A DNA stretch of 64,000 bases from an uncultured Opitutia bacterium (GTDB lineage Bacteria > Verrucomicrobiota > Verrucomicrobiia > Opitutales > UBA953), in contig CAIOAN010000009.1 of NCBI GenBank assembly GCA_903855995.1, positions 1 to 64,000 of the forward strand. The letters are read 5' to 3'. The notes beneath the pieces are model-generated. The model was not told where the DNA came from, made no database searches, and saw only the letters and a program-made list of their open reading frames with translations. Both the position numbers and the translations under genes were made by a program. Below are positions 42,568 to 51,651 of this stretch, piece by piece (within the stretch, counting starts at the first letter, position 1; each line of letters starts with the position of its first letter).

Positions 42568-43455
42568 TTAGCGGGCGGGTCGCTGTCGGCGATCCATCAG
42601 GCTGAACTTGGTGACTTGTTCGTCGGCCTTGTAAGAGGAGCGGACCAGGGGGCCGGATTCGACGTGCTTCACGCCGGCTGCCAGCGCAAGGGCTTTCCAT
42701 TCGGCGAACTCATCGGGGTGAACCCACCGATCGATGGGGGCGTGTTCCTTACTGGGGGAGAGGTATTGGCCGATTGTGAGGATGTCGACCTGGGCGGCGG
42801 CGATATCGTGGATGAGCTGCGCGACTTCTTCCTTTCGCTCGCCGATACCGAGCATGATACCGGTCTTGGTCACGAAGTCGCGGGATTTGGCGTGCTTGAG
42901 TACCCAGAAGGAGCGCTCGTAGCGGGCGGTCTTGCGGACTGGGCGCTGCAGGCGTTCGACGGTTTCGAGGTTGTGGTTAAGAATGTCGGGCCGAGCGTCG
43001 AGCAGGGTGTCGAGGTGGATTTGCTCGCCACGGAAGTCAGCGGGCAGGACTTCGATGGTGGTCGTCGGATTGCGATGACGGGTGGCGCGGATAGTCGCAG
43101 CCCACACGGAGGCGCCCCCGTCCTTAAGGTCGTCGCGGGCCACGGAAGTGATGACCACGTGGCGTAGTTTCATCTGGGCGATGGATTCGGCTACGCGGGC
43201 GGGTTCGCCGAGGTCGAGTTCGCTGGGGCGCCCAGAGAGCACCGCGCAGAAGGTGCAGGAGCGGGTGCAGACGTTGCCAAGGATCATCACCGTGGCCGTG
43301 CCGCGGGACCAGCATTCCCCCATGTTGGGGCACTGCGCCGACTGGCAGACCGTATGGAGCTTATGCTCGTCGACATTCTTCTTGGTCTCCAGGAAGTCGG
43401 GTCCGCTAGGGAGCTTGGCGCGGAGCCAGTCGGGTTTGCGGGCGGACTCAATCAT
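42568..43455 (-). CDS. lipA: Lipoyl synthase
   Basis: 295 residues. A radical-SAM enzyme that inserts two sulfurs into octanoyl groups on lipoate-dependent proteins. The auxiliary cluster cysteines are C37, C42 and C48 (CQSAQCPNMGEC) and the radical-SAM cluster cysteines C63, C67 and C70 (CTRSCTFC); the conserved RSSY near the C-terminus (VRSSYKADE) supplies the serine ligand. Length and motif spacing are normal. LipB is not seen nearby, so the octanoyl donor route is unknown. It is the first gene of the long minus-strand run 29108-43455, and the porin terminator lies just upstream. Confidence 0.97.
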   Translation of the reverse strand: MIESARKPDWLRAKLPSGPDFLETKKNVDEHKLHTVCQSAQCPNMGECWSRGTATVMILGNVCTRSCTFCAVLSGRPSELDLGEPARVAESIAQMKLRHVVITSVARDDLKDGGASVWAATIRATRHRNPTTTIEVLPADFRGEQIHLDTLLDARPDILNHNLETVERLQRPVRKTARYERSFWVLKHAKSRDFVTKTGIMLGIGERKEEVAQLIHDIAAAQVDILTIGQYLSPSKEHAPIDRWVHPDEFAEWKALALAAGVKHVESGPLVRSSYKADEQVTKFSLMDRRQRPAR

Positions 43456-43507
43456 TGGAGGTGCCCAACATTACCCACTTCCTCTCTTTTTCAACCTAAC
43501 AAACAAG

Positions 43508-43539
43508 AAGGGGTGCTCTCCTCCCGGAAAGCACCCCTT
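43508..43539 (-). terminator. Terminator of the porin gene
   Basis: A 10-bp stem (AAGGGGTGCT / AGCACCCCTT) with a 12-base loop lies 27 bases beyond the porin stop. On the minus strand CTTGTTTGTT follows. It isolates the porin gene from the lipA operon. Confidence 0.78.
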
Positions 43540-43565
43540 TTGCTATGATGTTATGACCAGAAGTC

Positions 43566-44192
43566 TTAGAACGACTTCTTGACGGTGAAGGCCGTGATGC
43601 TGCCGGCGCCTTCGAGTTTGTTGTAGGCGACGCTGGCGTCGAAACCGAGGACCGGGTAGGTCAGGGCGACGGCATAGTCGTACTTCGAGCTGGCCTTGTC
43701 GGAACCGTAGTGGAGGCCGAGGTTGAGGCCCTTGACGGCGGCGATGTCGTAGCTGTAGTTTGCTTCGTAGTAGTAGTCGGACAGCGTGCCGGTGACGCCG
43801 CGGGAGGCCTTGAGGGTCAGACCGGCGTAGGTGGCGGCGATGTTGGCTTCACCACCGTTCTTGGCGGCGGTGTAGGTGTAGTCGATATAACCGACCGAGA
43901 CGTCAACGGCGCCGATCTTGAAACCGTAGTTGGCGTAGAGGTCGACTTCCGTGCCGTTGGTCAGGCTGGAGGCCCAGACGCCGGCGGTGAGTCCGTTGAT
44001 CGGGGTCTTGGTCAGATCGAAGCCGCCCTGGATGGCGAGCTTACCTCCCGTCTGTGAGATACCACGGAAAACGTAATCACTCGTTAGGGCGAGGTTGCCC
44101 GTGGTGGTGAACGCCGGGGCAGGGGCGTCGGCGGCGCGGACGGATCCGGCAGCAGCGGTGAGGGTGAGGAGGGCGATGGTTGTGTGCTTCAT
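43566..44192 (-). CDS. TorF-type (Gcw_chp) porin-like outer membrane protein
   Basis: 208 residues from ATG 44192. A signal peptide (MKHTTIALLTLTAAAGSVRA, cleaved before ADAP) is followed by a beta-barrel: TTTGNLALTSDYVFRGISQT opens the family, with alternating strands such as VDLYANYGFKIGAVDVSVGYIDYTY and YDYAVALTYPVLGFDASVAYNKLEG, and a final aromatic residue (VKKSF) that guides insertion by the BAM complex. The opening SDYVFRGISQT is the diagnostic for the TorF/Gcw_chp family of proteobacterial and PVC outer membrane proteins; solutes are unknown. It has its own terminator and about 135 AT-rich bases upstream. Confidence 0.88.
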   Translation of the reverse strand: MKHTTIALLTLTAAAGSVRAADAPAPAFTTTGNLALTSDYVFRGISQTGGKLAIQGGFDLTKTPINGLTAGVWASSLTNGTEVDLYANYGFKIGAVDVSVGYIDYTYTAAKNGGEANIAATYAGLTLKASRGVTGTLSDYYYEANYSYDIAAVKGLNLGLHYGSDKASSKYDYAVALTYPVLGFDASVAYNKLEGAGSITAFTVKKSF

Positions 44193-44326
44193 GGCAACAT
44201 CGCTGATGCTTATTCTATGCCAAAGTGCGGAATTTATGCCTGTTTGATATATGGCACACAAAATTAAACAAAGTGCTGACTAAAATCAGACTTCGATGCC
44301 TTTTTTTAATCTTCCTTCGATGATTT
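44193..44326 (-). promoter_or_regulatory. AT-rich upstream region of the porin gene
   Basis: 134 bases, clearly more AT-rich than the flanks, between the glgA stop and the porin start. On the minus strand TATATC (44251-44246) is a plausible -10 with ACTTTG 17 bases upstream, a weak -35. A TGGCAT...AAGC pair with -24/-12 spacing lies closer to the ATG but lacks the TT of sigma-54 sites and leaves almost no leader. No terminator for glgA was recognised here. Confidence 0.32.
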
Positions 44327-45763
44327 TTACCTGTCTAAGGCAGACTTGTAGCAAGCGAGGTGCGCGATGGCGGATTTCGACCAGCTGAACACTGTCTCCA
44401 TGGCAGTTTTCTGCACAACTTTGTACGCGTTGGGTTGCTGATAAAGATCCAGAGCTCTCTGCAGCGCCCAATCGATGCCCGTGGTGTCGGCATGCTCAAA
44501 TGTGATACCGGTGCCAGCTTTCTTGCCATCCCAGGGGCGCACCGTGTCGGCCAGTCCGCCGGTTGCTCTCACGACGGGTAGGGTGCCGTAGGCCATGGAA
44601 TACATCTGGTTCAGACCGCAGGGTTCGAAGCGGCTGGGCATGAGGAAGAAATCGCTGCCGGCTTCGATGCGGTGCGAGAGTCCGTTGTCGTAGCCAATCC
44701 GCACCGCACAGAGTTCGGGGAAGTCCGTGGCGAGTCGGCGGAATTCATTCTCCAGTGCGGCGTCGCCGCTGCCGAGAAGGACGAATTGCAGGCGGCCTTC
44801 GCGTAGAAACTTCGGGAGGACCTGAACGGCGAGGTCGAGGCCTTTTTGGTCCCAGAGGCGAGAGACGACCCCGAACACTGGTAGGTTGCGGTCCGTCGCG
44901 AGGTTAAGTTCGCGCAGGAGGGCGGCTTTACAGTCGGCTTTACCGGCGGGCATCTTTGATGAAAAGCTGCGGGCGATGTGCTTATCTTCTTCGGGGTTCC
45001 ATTCGTCGCGGTCAACTCCGTTCAGGATGCCGACCAAGTCGCGCTCGCGGCGGCGCACGATATCATCCAGGCCGTAGCCAAACGCAGGTGTCAGGATTTC
45101 CTGAGCATAGGTCGGGCTGACGGTGATGACGCGGTGGGCGTGCAGGATGCCGCCTTTAAGGAAATTAAGTCCACCCAGGCATTCTAATTCCAACGGATTC
45201 CACAGAAACTCCGGCAAGCCTAGGTAGGCCATGATTCGGCGCGGATAGAGGCCTTGATGCTGCAGATTGTGAATCGTGATCACGGAGGCACATCTCCCGA
45301 GCGCGGAAGTCTGGAGTTTGGTATTCAGCAAGACGGGTACCAGCCCCGCCGTCCAATCGTGGCAATGTACGACGTCGGGAATCCAGCTGGTGGTCAGGCA
45401 GGCATCCAGTGCCGCTCTTCCGTAGAAGGCCGCTCGCTCGCCAGCATCTTCGCGCACGGGATACACCTCGCGGGAGCCGTAAAAATCCTCATGTTCGACG
45501 AACCAAGCTTCAAAGCCTGGGCTGACGGTCAGCGTACGAATTCGGCACGCAGCTTTCCGGGGGTCGCCACCGACATCGACCTTCAGGGCTTCAATGAGCG
45601 TACCCATGCCCTCGCGCCCCGGCACGGAGCCGTAGAGGGGTGTCACGGCGCGGACCTCGTGTCCTTGGGCGGCTAAGGCTTTGCCGAGGGCGGCGGTGGC
45701 ATCGCCGAGACCGCCTGCCTTGGACCAAGGGGCGAGTTCAGGCGTCACGAAAAGAATTTTCAT
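44327..45763 (-). CDS. glgA: Glycogen synthase (ADP-glucose type)
   Basis: 478 residues. A GT5 glucosyltransferase that adds glucose from ADP-glucose to a growing alpha-1,4-glucan. The ADP-glucose loop KAGGLGD (15-21) is at the N-terminus, with HCHDWTAGLVPVLL, the GILNGVDRDEWNPEED segment and the C-terminal MPSRFEPCGLNQMYSMAYGTLPVVRATGGLADTV catalytic stretch. Start and length match GlgA. It is the last gene of the operon that begins with the peptide transporter; its ATG overlaps the exosortase stop (TGATG). The matching glycogen phosphorylase lies 10 kb away on the opposite strand. Confidence 0.95.
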   Translation of the reverse strand: MKILFVTPELAPWSKAGGLGDATAALGKALAAQGHEVRAVTPLYGSVPGREGMGTLIEALKVDVGGDPRKAACRIRTLTVSPGFEAWFVEHEDFYGSREVYPVREDAGERAAFYGRAALDACLTTSWIPDVVHCHDWTAGLVPVLLNTKLQTSALGRCASVITIHNLQHQGLYPRRIMAYLGLPEFLWNPLELECLGGLNFLKGGILHAHRVITVSPTYAQEILTPAFGYGLDDIVRRRERDLVGILNGVDRDEWNPEEDKHIARSFSSKMPAGKADCKAALLRELNLATDRNLPVFGVVSRLWDQKGLDLAVQVLPKFLREGRLQFVLLGSGDAALENEFRRLATDFPELCAVRIGYDNGLSHRIEAGSDFFLMPSRFEPCGLNQMYSMAYGTLPVVRATGGLADTVRPWDGKKAGTGITFEHADTTGIDWALQRALDLYQQPNAYKVVQKTAMETVFSWSKSAIAHLACYKSALDR

Positions 45764-46791
45764 CAGGCAGGAAGAGATGTGCGCGGGCGGCCGAGTCGGT
45801 TGAGCAAGGGCACGCAGGCGGCGAGAATGATCAAGGCGGCGATCATGGCGATATTGCCAGCCAAATCATGGATGGTGCCGAACGACGAAAAACCAGCCTG
45901 GCCGTGCTCGATGCCATTCCAGTCACGTTCAAGTGACTTCGAGCCGTGGCGCAGGGCGTGGAAGGTGAGATAGGTATTACGGCCGATGTTGAGCAAGATG
46001 GCGGTGAGTCCGGAGAGCGCGATCATTGCGATGCGGCGCAGTAACGCCCCGGGAAATCCGCCTTCGAGGAAGACGGCTCCGAGAAACGCTCCCGCGAAGA
46101 CGCAGGCGGAAAGCGAGCGGATGCCCGAACAGGCTTCGGCGACGCCGACGGCATCGCCGTTGGGGAAGATGATGGTGTTGCCGCTAACGCGGATGGCCTC
46201 GTCGCTGGCACGGAGAATGCCTGAGACGATTTCCGTGACGTTAGTCAGGAGGGCTCCCTTGATCTGATTGTCGACCAGGAAAAGAAACGGTCCGGAAATC
46301 AGCCAGACGGCGGCCGGAAAAATCATTAGGCCGACCCCGCTCCACCGAGCGTAGGCGGTGGCTTCGGTGTCCTCAGGGCCGCGGACAGATAAGAATGTCA
46401 GGGCCAGGGCCGTGCCGGTCAGCCCGAAGGAAATGGCCAGCGTGGGCCCGATGCCCGTTCCGAAGATGGCGCGGGCGGCCGCACCGAGGCCGAAGGTGGC
46501 GAGCGCGGCGAAGGCGAGGGCTTGCGCGGCGATGATGACCGGCTTGGCGGTGGCAGCGGAAGGAATGGAGTGCGTGCCCACGAGGAGCCTTCTCAATTCA
46601 TCCCAACGTTCCCAGAGCACGTAGCCGGAGAAGAAGGGGACGAGATAGCCGAAGCCGTAATCTTCCTTGGTACTCCAGATCGCCCATTGATCCCAAGTGG
46701 TGAATGTGGCCATACCGAGCAACAGCCAACCAAGTCCGCGGGTCGTACTGTCGAGCACGGCGGAGCTCGTAGGTTTTGTCTCGACGGACAT
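45763..46791 (-). CDS. Exosortase/archaeosortase-family protein
   Basis: 342 residues with about eight membrane helices. Exosortases are inner-membrane cysteine transpeptidases thought to recognise the PEP-CTERM signal on exported proteins, cut it, and attach the protein to an unknown membrane or surface partner. The expected catalytic residues are all present: C221 in VAEACSGIRSL, R271 in NIGRNTYLTF and H308 in IHDLAGN. The gene overlaps the oppF-type ATPase gene by one base (TAATG) and glgA by one base. No recognisable PEP-CTERM tail occurs on any complete protein in this window; the C-terminus of the giant PATR protein cannot be read here. Exosortase accessory genes such as epsI were not seen nearby. 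Confidence 0.9.
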   Translation of the reverse strand: MSVETKPTSSAVLDSTTRGLGWLLLGMATFTTWDQWAIWSTKEDYGFGYLVPFFSGYVLWERWDELRRLLVGTHSIPSAATAKPVIIAAQALAFAALATFGLGAAARAIFGTGIGPTLAISFGLTGTALALTFLSVRGPEDTEATAYARWSGVGLMIFPAAVWLISGPFLFLVDNQIKGALLTNVTEIVSGILRASDEAIRVSGNTIIFPNGDAVGVAEACSGIRSLSACVFAGAFLGAVFLEGGFPGALLRRIAMIALSGLTAILLNIGRNTYLTFHALRHGSKSLERDWNGIEHGQAGFSSFGTIHDLAGNIAMIAALIILAACVPLLNRLGRPRTSLPA

Positions 46792-47588
46792 TAGAACCGG
46801 GGCACAGCGGCCAGCAGGGTCTTCGTGTAGGCTTCGCGGGGGTTGCCAAGTATCTCTGCCGGGGTGCCTCGCTCGACAATCTGCCCCTTGGACATCACGA
46901 GAATCTGATCACTGACATGTTCCACCACCGCGAGGTCGTGGGCGATAAAGAGGTACGTGAGGCCGAGCTGTTCCTGGAGGTCTTGCAGGAGGTTGACGAC
47001 TTCCGCCTGCACAGACACGTCGAGGGCTGAGACAGGTTCGTCGCAGATGATTAGCTCGGGCTGCACGGCCAAGGCGCGGGCAATGCCGATGCGCTGGCGC
47101 TGTCCGCCCGAAAATTCATGAGGGTGACGGCGGAGGTGCTCGGCCGGAAGTTGCACGCTGCGAAGGAGTTCGGCGCAGCGGGCCTCGCGGTCGGCGCGCG
47201 TCATCTCCGGGAAGTGGATTTCGAGCGGCTCGGAAAGGATACTCAAGATGTCTGCTCGCGGGTTGAGCGAGTTATATGGATCCTGGAAAATCATCTGGAT
47301 CTTCTTGCGCCAGGGGAGGAACTCCGCGTTGGAGAGTCCGCCGATATCCACACCTTGGTAAATTATCTGACCGGCCGTGAGCGGTGCGAGTTTCACCACT
47401 GCCCGACCAGTGGTGGTTTTGCCGGAGCCGGATTCGCCGACTAAGCCGATGGTCTTTCCCTTGGGGACGACAAACGAAATATTGTCCACGGCTTTCTTCG
47501 GGGCGGCCTTTTGAAAGAACCACTTGGCGCGCCCGGGATAGTGCACGGAAAGTCCGCGGACTTCGAGAAGGTTGGGGGAATCGCTCAT
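46791..47588 (-). CDS. Peptide ABC transporter ATP-binding protein (OppF type)
   Basis: 265 residues from ATG 47588, overlapping the OppD-type gene (ATGA). Walker A is GESGSGKTTT, the signature loop is FSGGQRQRIGIARAL, and Walker B is ELIICDEPVSALD, followed by the switch histidine in FIAHDLAVVEHVSD. The Q-loop is FQDPYNSLNPRA, typical of OppF/DppF. It supplies half of the ATPase for the adjacent Yej-type permeases. In E. coli YejF both ATPase halves are fused; here they are separate genes. Confidence 0.93.
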   Translation of the reverse strand: MSDSPNLLEVRGLSVHYPGRAKWFFQKAAPKKAVDNISFVVPKGKTIGLVGESGSGKTTTGRAVVKLAPLTAGQIIYQGVDIGGLSNAEFLPWRKKIQMIFQDPYNSLNPRADILSILSEPLEIHFPEMTRADREARCAELLRSVQLPAEHLRRHPHEFSGGQRQRIGIARALAVQPELIICDEPVSALDVSVQAEVVNLLQDLQEQLGLTYLFIAHDLAVVEHVSDQILVMSKGQIVERGTPAEILGNPREAYTKTLLAAVPRF

Positions 47589-48430
47589 GGGGAGACCTTG
47601 AGTTCGTCGGTCAGGGTGGTCAGGCGGCGGCGGCGCTGGCCGAGGCGCGGGATGCAGGCGATGAGCGCGCGGGTGTAGGGGTGGGCCTGTGTGCGCATGA
47701 TTTCGCTGACCGGACCATGCTCGACGATGCGACCTTTCCACATCACTTGCACCTGATCGGCGAAGTTGGCGACAATGCCGAAGTTATGGGTAATCAGCAG
47801 GATGCTCATGCCGCGTTCACGTCGCAATCGGGCCAGGAGATCCATGATCTCCTTCTGGATGGTGACGTCGAGGGCGGTGGTGGGCTCGTCGGCCACGAGG
47901 ATCTTCGGGTTGCAGGCCAGCGCCATCGCGATCATCGCGCGCTGCTGCATGCCGCCGGAAAGTTCGTGCGGATATTGGTTTGCGACCCGCTCCGGCTCGT
48001 TGATGTGTACTTCCTGCAGGGCACGCAGAATCTCGGCTTTGACATCCTTGACCTCAGGGCGATGCAGCGAAATGGCTTCGCCAATCTGGAAACCGATGGT
48101 GTAGACCGGATTGAGGGAGGTCCCGGGCTCTTGGAAGATGTAGGCGATGGCACCGCCGCGCACCTGAGCGAGCTTGTCCTCGGGGAGCGCGAGCAGGTTG
48201 ACGCCGCCAAGCGTGACGGATCCAGTCACGGTGCAGGTCGGGGCGGGCGGGAGGAGGCGGGTGAGCGCCAGGGCGGAGACCGATTTGCCGGAGCCGGATT
48301 CTCCAACGACGGCGAGGACTTCGCCGGCCGCGATGGAGAAGCTGACATCCTGGGCGGCGACGGTCGCTCGGTCACCGGCGTGGAAGGTGATGCAGAGGTC
48401 CTGTACTTTCAGGAGGGGCTCGGCGGACAT
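47585..48430 (-). CDS. Peptide ABC transporter ATP-binding protein (OppD type)
   Basis: 281 residues from ATG 48430 (a GTG at 48439 is in frame). It is the first ATPase half: Walker A GESGSGKSVSAL, Q-loop FQEPGTSLNP, signature LSGGMQQRAMIAMAL, Walker B KILVADEPTTALDVT and switch histidine LLITHNFGIVAN. It ends with the ATGA overlap to the OppF-type gene and follows the binding-protein gene by about 48 bases, the widest gap in this operon. Peptide uptake is inferred from the whole set. Confidence 0.93.
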   Translation of the reverse strand: MSAEPLLKVQDLCITFHAGDRATVAAQDVSFSIAAGEVLAVVGESGSGKSVSALALTRLLPPAPTCTVTGSVTLGGVNLLALPEDKLAQVRGGAIAYIFQEPGTSLNPVYTIGFQIGEAISLHRPEVKDVKAEILRALQEVHINEPERVANQYPHELSGGMQQRAMIAMALACNPKILVADEPTTALDVTIQKEIMDLLARLRRERGMSILLITHNFGIVANFADQVQVMWKGRIVEHGPVSEIMRTQAHPYTRALIACIPRLGQRRRRLTTLTDELKVSP

Positions 48431-48478
48431 GGGCGACACGTTAGGTCAGGGCAGGGGTGAGGGGAAGGAAGAACGCAC

Positions 48479-50362
48479 TCATTCGGTCCGCCAGCGATCT
48501 TCGATCAATGTCTTCGGTCCGCCGCGTACTTTGCCGGCACGGAAATCTTTGAGGTCGGTCTCGCGTTGCTTGGGGTCGAGCCAGAAGAGGCCGAAACTCT
48601 GTGGGTCCTCGGCAGACTTGACGTCGAATCCTTCCGGAAACTTGACCCAGCCCCAGTGCGCCAGCCGGTAGCCTGGCACGCGGAAGCCGGGGATGAAGTC
48701 GGCGTTATCATGGATGTGGCGTTGCATCTGGTGGGAGAGCCCGATCATTTCATTCTCATCCGTCGAGGCGCGGAACTGGTCGATCAACTTCGAGAGTTCG
48801 GGGTCATCGATCCCGGTGATATTATTGGTCTGGCGTTTGGGGACTTTTCGCCCGTCGGCCAGTTTATCGACAGCGTTGTCTCCGTGATGCGATTCCCAGA
48901 GCGCCGGCAGCCGGCTCGAGACCGACCAGGCCCAGAACGCGATATCGTGATTCTTCTCCATGACCTTGCGGTACATGGTCGTATGCTCGAGCGTCTCCGG
49001 GCGATATTCGAGACCACAGCGACGGGCGGACTCGACGAGCGTGGCGAGATATTTTCGACGATCGGAATTATCAAAAGTGAGTCGGAAGGATAGACGTTCG
49101 CCCGCCGTGTTCACCAGAATCCCATCGTCACCGGCATGAGTGAAGCCGGCCTTGGCGAAGGCGGCCCGGGCGAGTTCGGGTGAGTATTGGCGGGCGCGGA
49201 TGGCGGGGTCGGTGTATTTGCCCAGCCCTTCGCTGAACTGATTGAGGCGTTCGTAGTCACCGCGATAAAATCCTTCGATGACGCGTTGGAAATCGGTCGC
49301 ATGCTGCAGGCCGCGGCGGACATTGATATCGCTTAGCAGGGGTTTCTGGGTGTTGATGTAGAGGCCGTAGGGCGGGCGCGGGATGTCGTTGAAGAACTGG
49401 ACCTTCGTGACGTAGCCGTTGAGGTACGCTTTCTTCTCGTTGGTACCGTACCAGTAGCGCGGCATGCCGATGGACATGAAGTCGATCTCGCCGGCGAGGA
49501 GCGATTCGTAGGCGCTATCGATTTCGCGGATGACGGTATACTCAATGACGTCGGGATTATAGCGATAGCGGTAGAACTTGCGACGGTCGCCCCACCAATC
49601 CGCCACGCGGGTCAAGGTCACGGATTTCTCACGCTGGAAGCCTTCCTTGCTCACGAAGTATGGTCCGGTGGTCGGCTGGAAGCGATCGTTGTAGAGCTTT
49701 TCGTAGTTGGGGCCGAATTCCTTGAGGAAGTTGCGGGGAATCGGGCGCAGCTCGCCGAGGTTCTCCAGTTGCTGTGGTCGCTTGCGGGGAGCTTGGACGG
49801 CGATGGTATGGTCGTCGAACTTGGTGATACCGCCCCATTCTCGAGTGTAATAATCTACATACCACTCGGCGTTGATCCACGGGGAGCGGTAGAAATAAAA
49901 CGCGAAGAAGTAGTCGTCCGCGGTGATGGGTTGCCCATCCGTGAATTTCGCGTTCGGATCGAGTCGGAAATAGGCGGTCATCTCATCGGCCGACATCGCC
50001 CACTGCAGGGCGAGCGCCGGGATGGGTTCGTCGGTGTTGGGGTGGGCGGCCAGTAATCCGAAATCGTTGTTGTCGTAAAGCTCGCCGCGGAACCCGTTGT
50101 TGGCGTTGGGGCCCACGCGGCGCATCGTGGGCGGGGTCGATGCAGTGAACTGCCGGAGGTTACCGCCGCGGATGGCTCGCGGCTCCGCGAATTCCTTCTG
50201 CTCCGCACCGTCATGCCAGACCAGATTCTTCGGCAGGTCGCCGGGTGCGGCAAAGTGGAAGAACTCCTTGTGCTCGGCGTAATAGGCGGCGGCCTTGGGG
50301 TCCTGGTAGGTCTCCGCCTGGGCGACGCCCATTAGCGCGAGGAATGTGAAGAAAGTTTTCAT
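48479..50362 (-). CDS. yejA: Peptide-binding protein of the YejA/Opp family
   Basis: 627 residues from ATG 50362, overlapping the permease stop (ATGA). The N-terminus MKTFFTFLALMGVAQA is a signal peptide, so it acts in the periplasm. The SBP-bac-5 fold is clear: LALQWAMSADEMTAYFRLDPNAKFTDGQPITADDYFFAF, ATTGPYF-like TTGPYFVSKEGF, YGLYINTQKPLLSDINVRRGLQHATD, and GDNAVDK near the end. The length (over 600) and the position next to YejB/YejE-type permeases point to YejA, which takes up microcin C-like peptides and oligopeptides. It has no lipobox, so it is soluble or only loosely held. Confidence 0.88.
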   Translation of the reverse strand: MKTFFTFLALMGVAQAETYQDPKAAAYYAEHKEFFHFAAPGDLPKNLVWHDGAEQKEFAEPRAIRGGNLRQFTASTPPTMRRVGPNANNGFRGELYDNNDFGLLAAHPNTDEPIPALALQWAMSADEMTAYFRLDPNAKFTDGQPITADDYFFAFYFYRSPWINAEWYVDYYTREWGGITKFDDHTIAVQAPRKRPQQLENLGELRPIPRNFLKEFGPNYEKLYNDRFQPTTGPYFVSKEGFQREKSVTLTRVADWWGDRRKFYRYRYNPDVIEYTVIREIDSAYESLLAGEIDFMSIGMPRYWYGTNEKKAYLNGYVTKVQFFNDIPRPPYGLYINTQKPLLSDINVRRGLQHATDFQRVIEGFYRGDYERLNQFSEGLGKYTDPAIRARQYSPELARAAFAKAGFTHAGDDGILVNTAGERLSFRLTFDNSDRRKYLATLVESARRCGLEYRPETLEHTTMYRKVMEKNHDIAFWAWSVSSRLPALWESHHGDNAVDKLADGRKVPKRQTNNITGIDDPELSKLIDQFRASTDENEMIGLSHQMQRHIHDNADFIPGFRVPGYRLAHWGWVKFPEGFDVKSAEDPQSFGLFWLDPKQRETDLKDFRAGKVRGGPKTLIEDRWRTE

Positions 50363-51651
50363 CGTTGGGCGCGACGAAGGTCGAAGGCGTCCTGGAGCGC
50401 TTCCCCGACTGAGTTGATCATGACCATGGTGGCGACGAGGGCGAAAAGCGAGGGGCCGAGAATCCACCAGGCGTTCCAGTTTTCCTTGGCCTGGTGCAGC
50501 AGGTCGCCCCATGATGGCTCAGTCGGCGGCAGGCCGAAGCCGAGGTAGTCGAGGGCGGAGAGGGAGAAGACGAGCCCATGCAGGCTGAAGGGCAGGGTGG
50601 TGAGGATGACCGTCGCGCAGTTGGGCAAGATGTGCCGCCAGATGATGCGCGCGTGCCCCGCACCGAGCGCCTTCGAGGCGGTCACGTAATCGCGCGCGGA
50701 AACCTGGTAGGCCGAAGCACGTAGCTGCTGGGCGAGTCCGATCCACGAGAAGGCGACCAAGATCAAGATCAGGATGGCCAGGGATGGCTCGAGCAGGCTT
50801 GCTAAGAAGATGACGGCGTAAAGGAAGGGGATGTTTGACCAGATCTCCATCGCGCGTTGCCAGAACATGTCGAACCAGCCGCCGAAGTAGCCCATGGATG
50901 CACCGAGAATCAGGCCGACGGCATAGACAGCCGGAAGGTAGATCATGGCCGCCAGTAGCAGGATGCGGAAGCCCCCGAAGAGTCGGGCAATCATGTCATG
51001 GCCCGACTCATCCGTGCCCAGCCAGTGTCCGTCGAGCCCCGGCGGACAAGGGGATGGAATCAAGGTATACAGGGCGCCGCGCGGTTGCCAATCCGTCGAA
51101 TCCTTCTCCGGAACAGTCATGACCACCTTGTCGGCGGAAAGCTTGGCGCGGGCCACGCCGGTACCGTCTTCGAACTTGCGGGCATCGCCATTGAGCCGAC
51201 CGTTGATGACCGACCAGACCTGTTTTCGCGTCCCCTTGTTGTTGAGCGTGAAGATGCGGCCTTCGGCGATGACGCCACGCGGATCGCACCAGCGTCCTTC
51301 GCGGTCCTGGCTGACGTCGGGCATGACTTCGCAGACTTCGCCGGGGGCAAAAGGAACCGGGGGCATGAGCAACCATCCTCGTTGATTGGCGGCGAGGTCC
51401 CTGGCCAGCAGGCGATAATTAGGTTCGGCGACATTCTTCAGTCCGAGCTCCGTGCCGGAGATGAAGCCCGCGAAGACTGGGAAGCGCCACTGCCCGTCGA
51501 TACGCAGCACCAAGGGTCGATTGCCGACGAGCAGGGGGCCGAGCAGTGCGAGGAACGAGACGAGTAGCAGGGTGAGCAAGGACCACCAGCCCATGCGGTT
51601 CGCGCGGAAGCGCTGGAATCGTTTGAGGGTGATGGGGTCGACGACGCTCAT
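50359..51651 (-). CDS. yejE: Peptide ABC transporter permease (YejE type)
   Basis: 430 residues. The N-terminus (RFQRFRANRMGWWSLLTLLLVSFLALLGPLLVGNRPLVLRIDGQW) matches YejE, including the NRPLxLRxDGxWxFPVF strand. A large periplasmic insert of about 170 residues (about 50-215) follows the first helix; it is larger than in E. coli YejE. After HWLGTDESGHDMIARLFGGFRI come five membrane helices, with the EAA-type ATPase contact loop ASKALGAGHARIIWRHILPN. The final helix ends in GEALQDAFDLRR. It overlaps yejB and yejA on each side by four bases. Confidence 0.9.
   Translation of the reverse strand: MSVVDPITLKRFQRFRANRMGWWSLLTLLLVSFLALLGPLLVGNRPLVLRIDGQWRFPVFAGFISGTELGLKNVAEPNYRLLARDLAANQRGWLLMPPVPFAPGEVCEVMPDVSQDREGRWCDPRGVIAEGRIFTLNNKGTRKQVWSVINGRLNGDARKFEDGTGVARAKLSADKVVMTVPEKDSTDWQPRGALYTLIPSPCPPGLDGHWLGTDESGHDMIARLFGGFRILLLAAMIYLPAVYAVGLILGASMGYFGGWFDMFWQRAMEIWSNIPFLYAVIFLASLLEPSLAILILILVAFSWIGLAQQLRASAYQVSARDYVTASKALGAGHARIIWRHILPNCATVILTTLPFSLHGLVFSLSALDYLGFGLPPTEPSWGDLLHQAKENWNAWWILGPSLFALVATMVMINSVGEALQDAFDLRRAQR

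Noticed and set aside
41873-42700. A 275-codon minus-strand frame overlapping the helicase and lipA genes
   Set aside because: It is out of frame with the helicase motifs and is rich in R, P and H, typical of a shadow frame.
44193-44240. A sigma-54-like TGGCAT-N7-GC pair before the porin gene
   Set aside because: The -12 half lacks the conserved TT, and the distance to the ATG would leave almost no leader.
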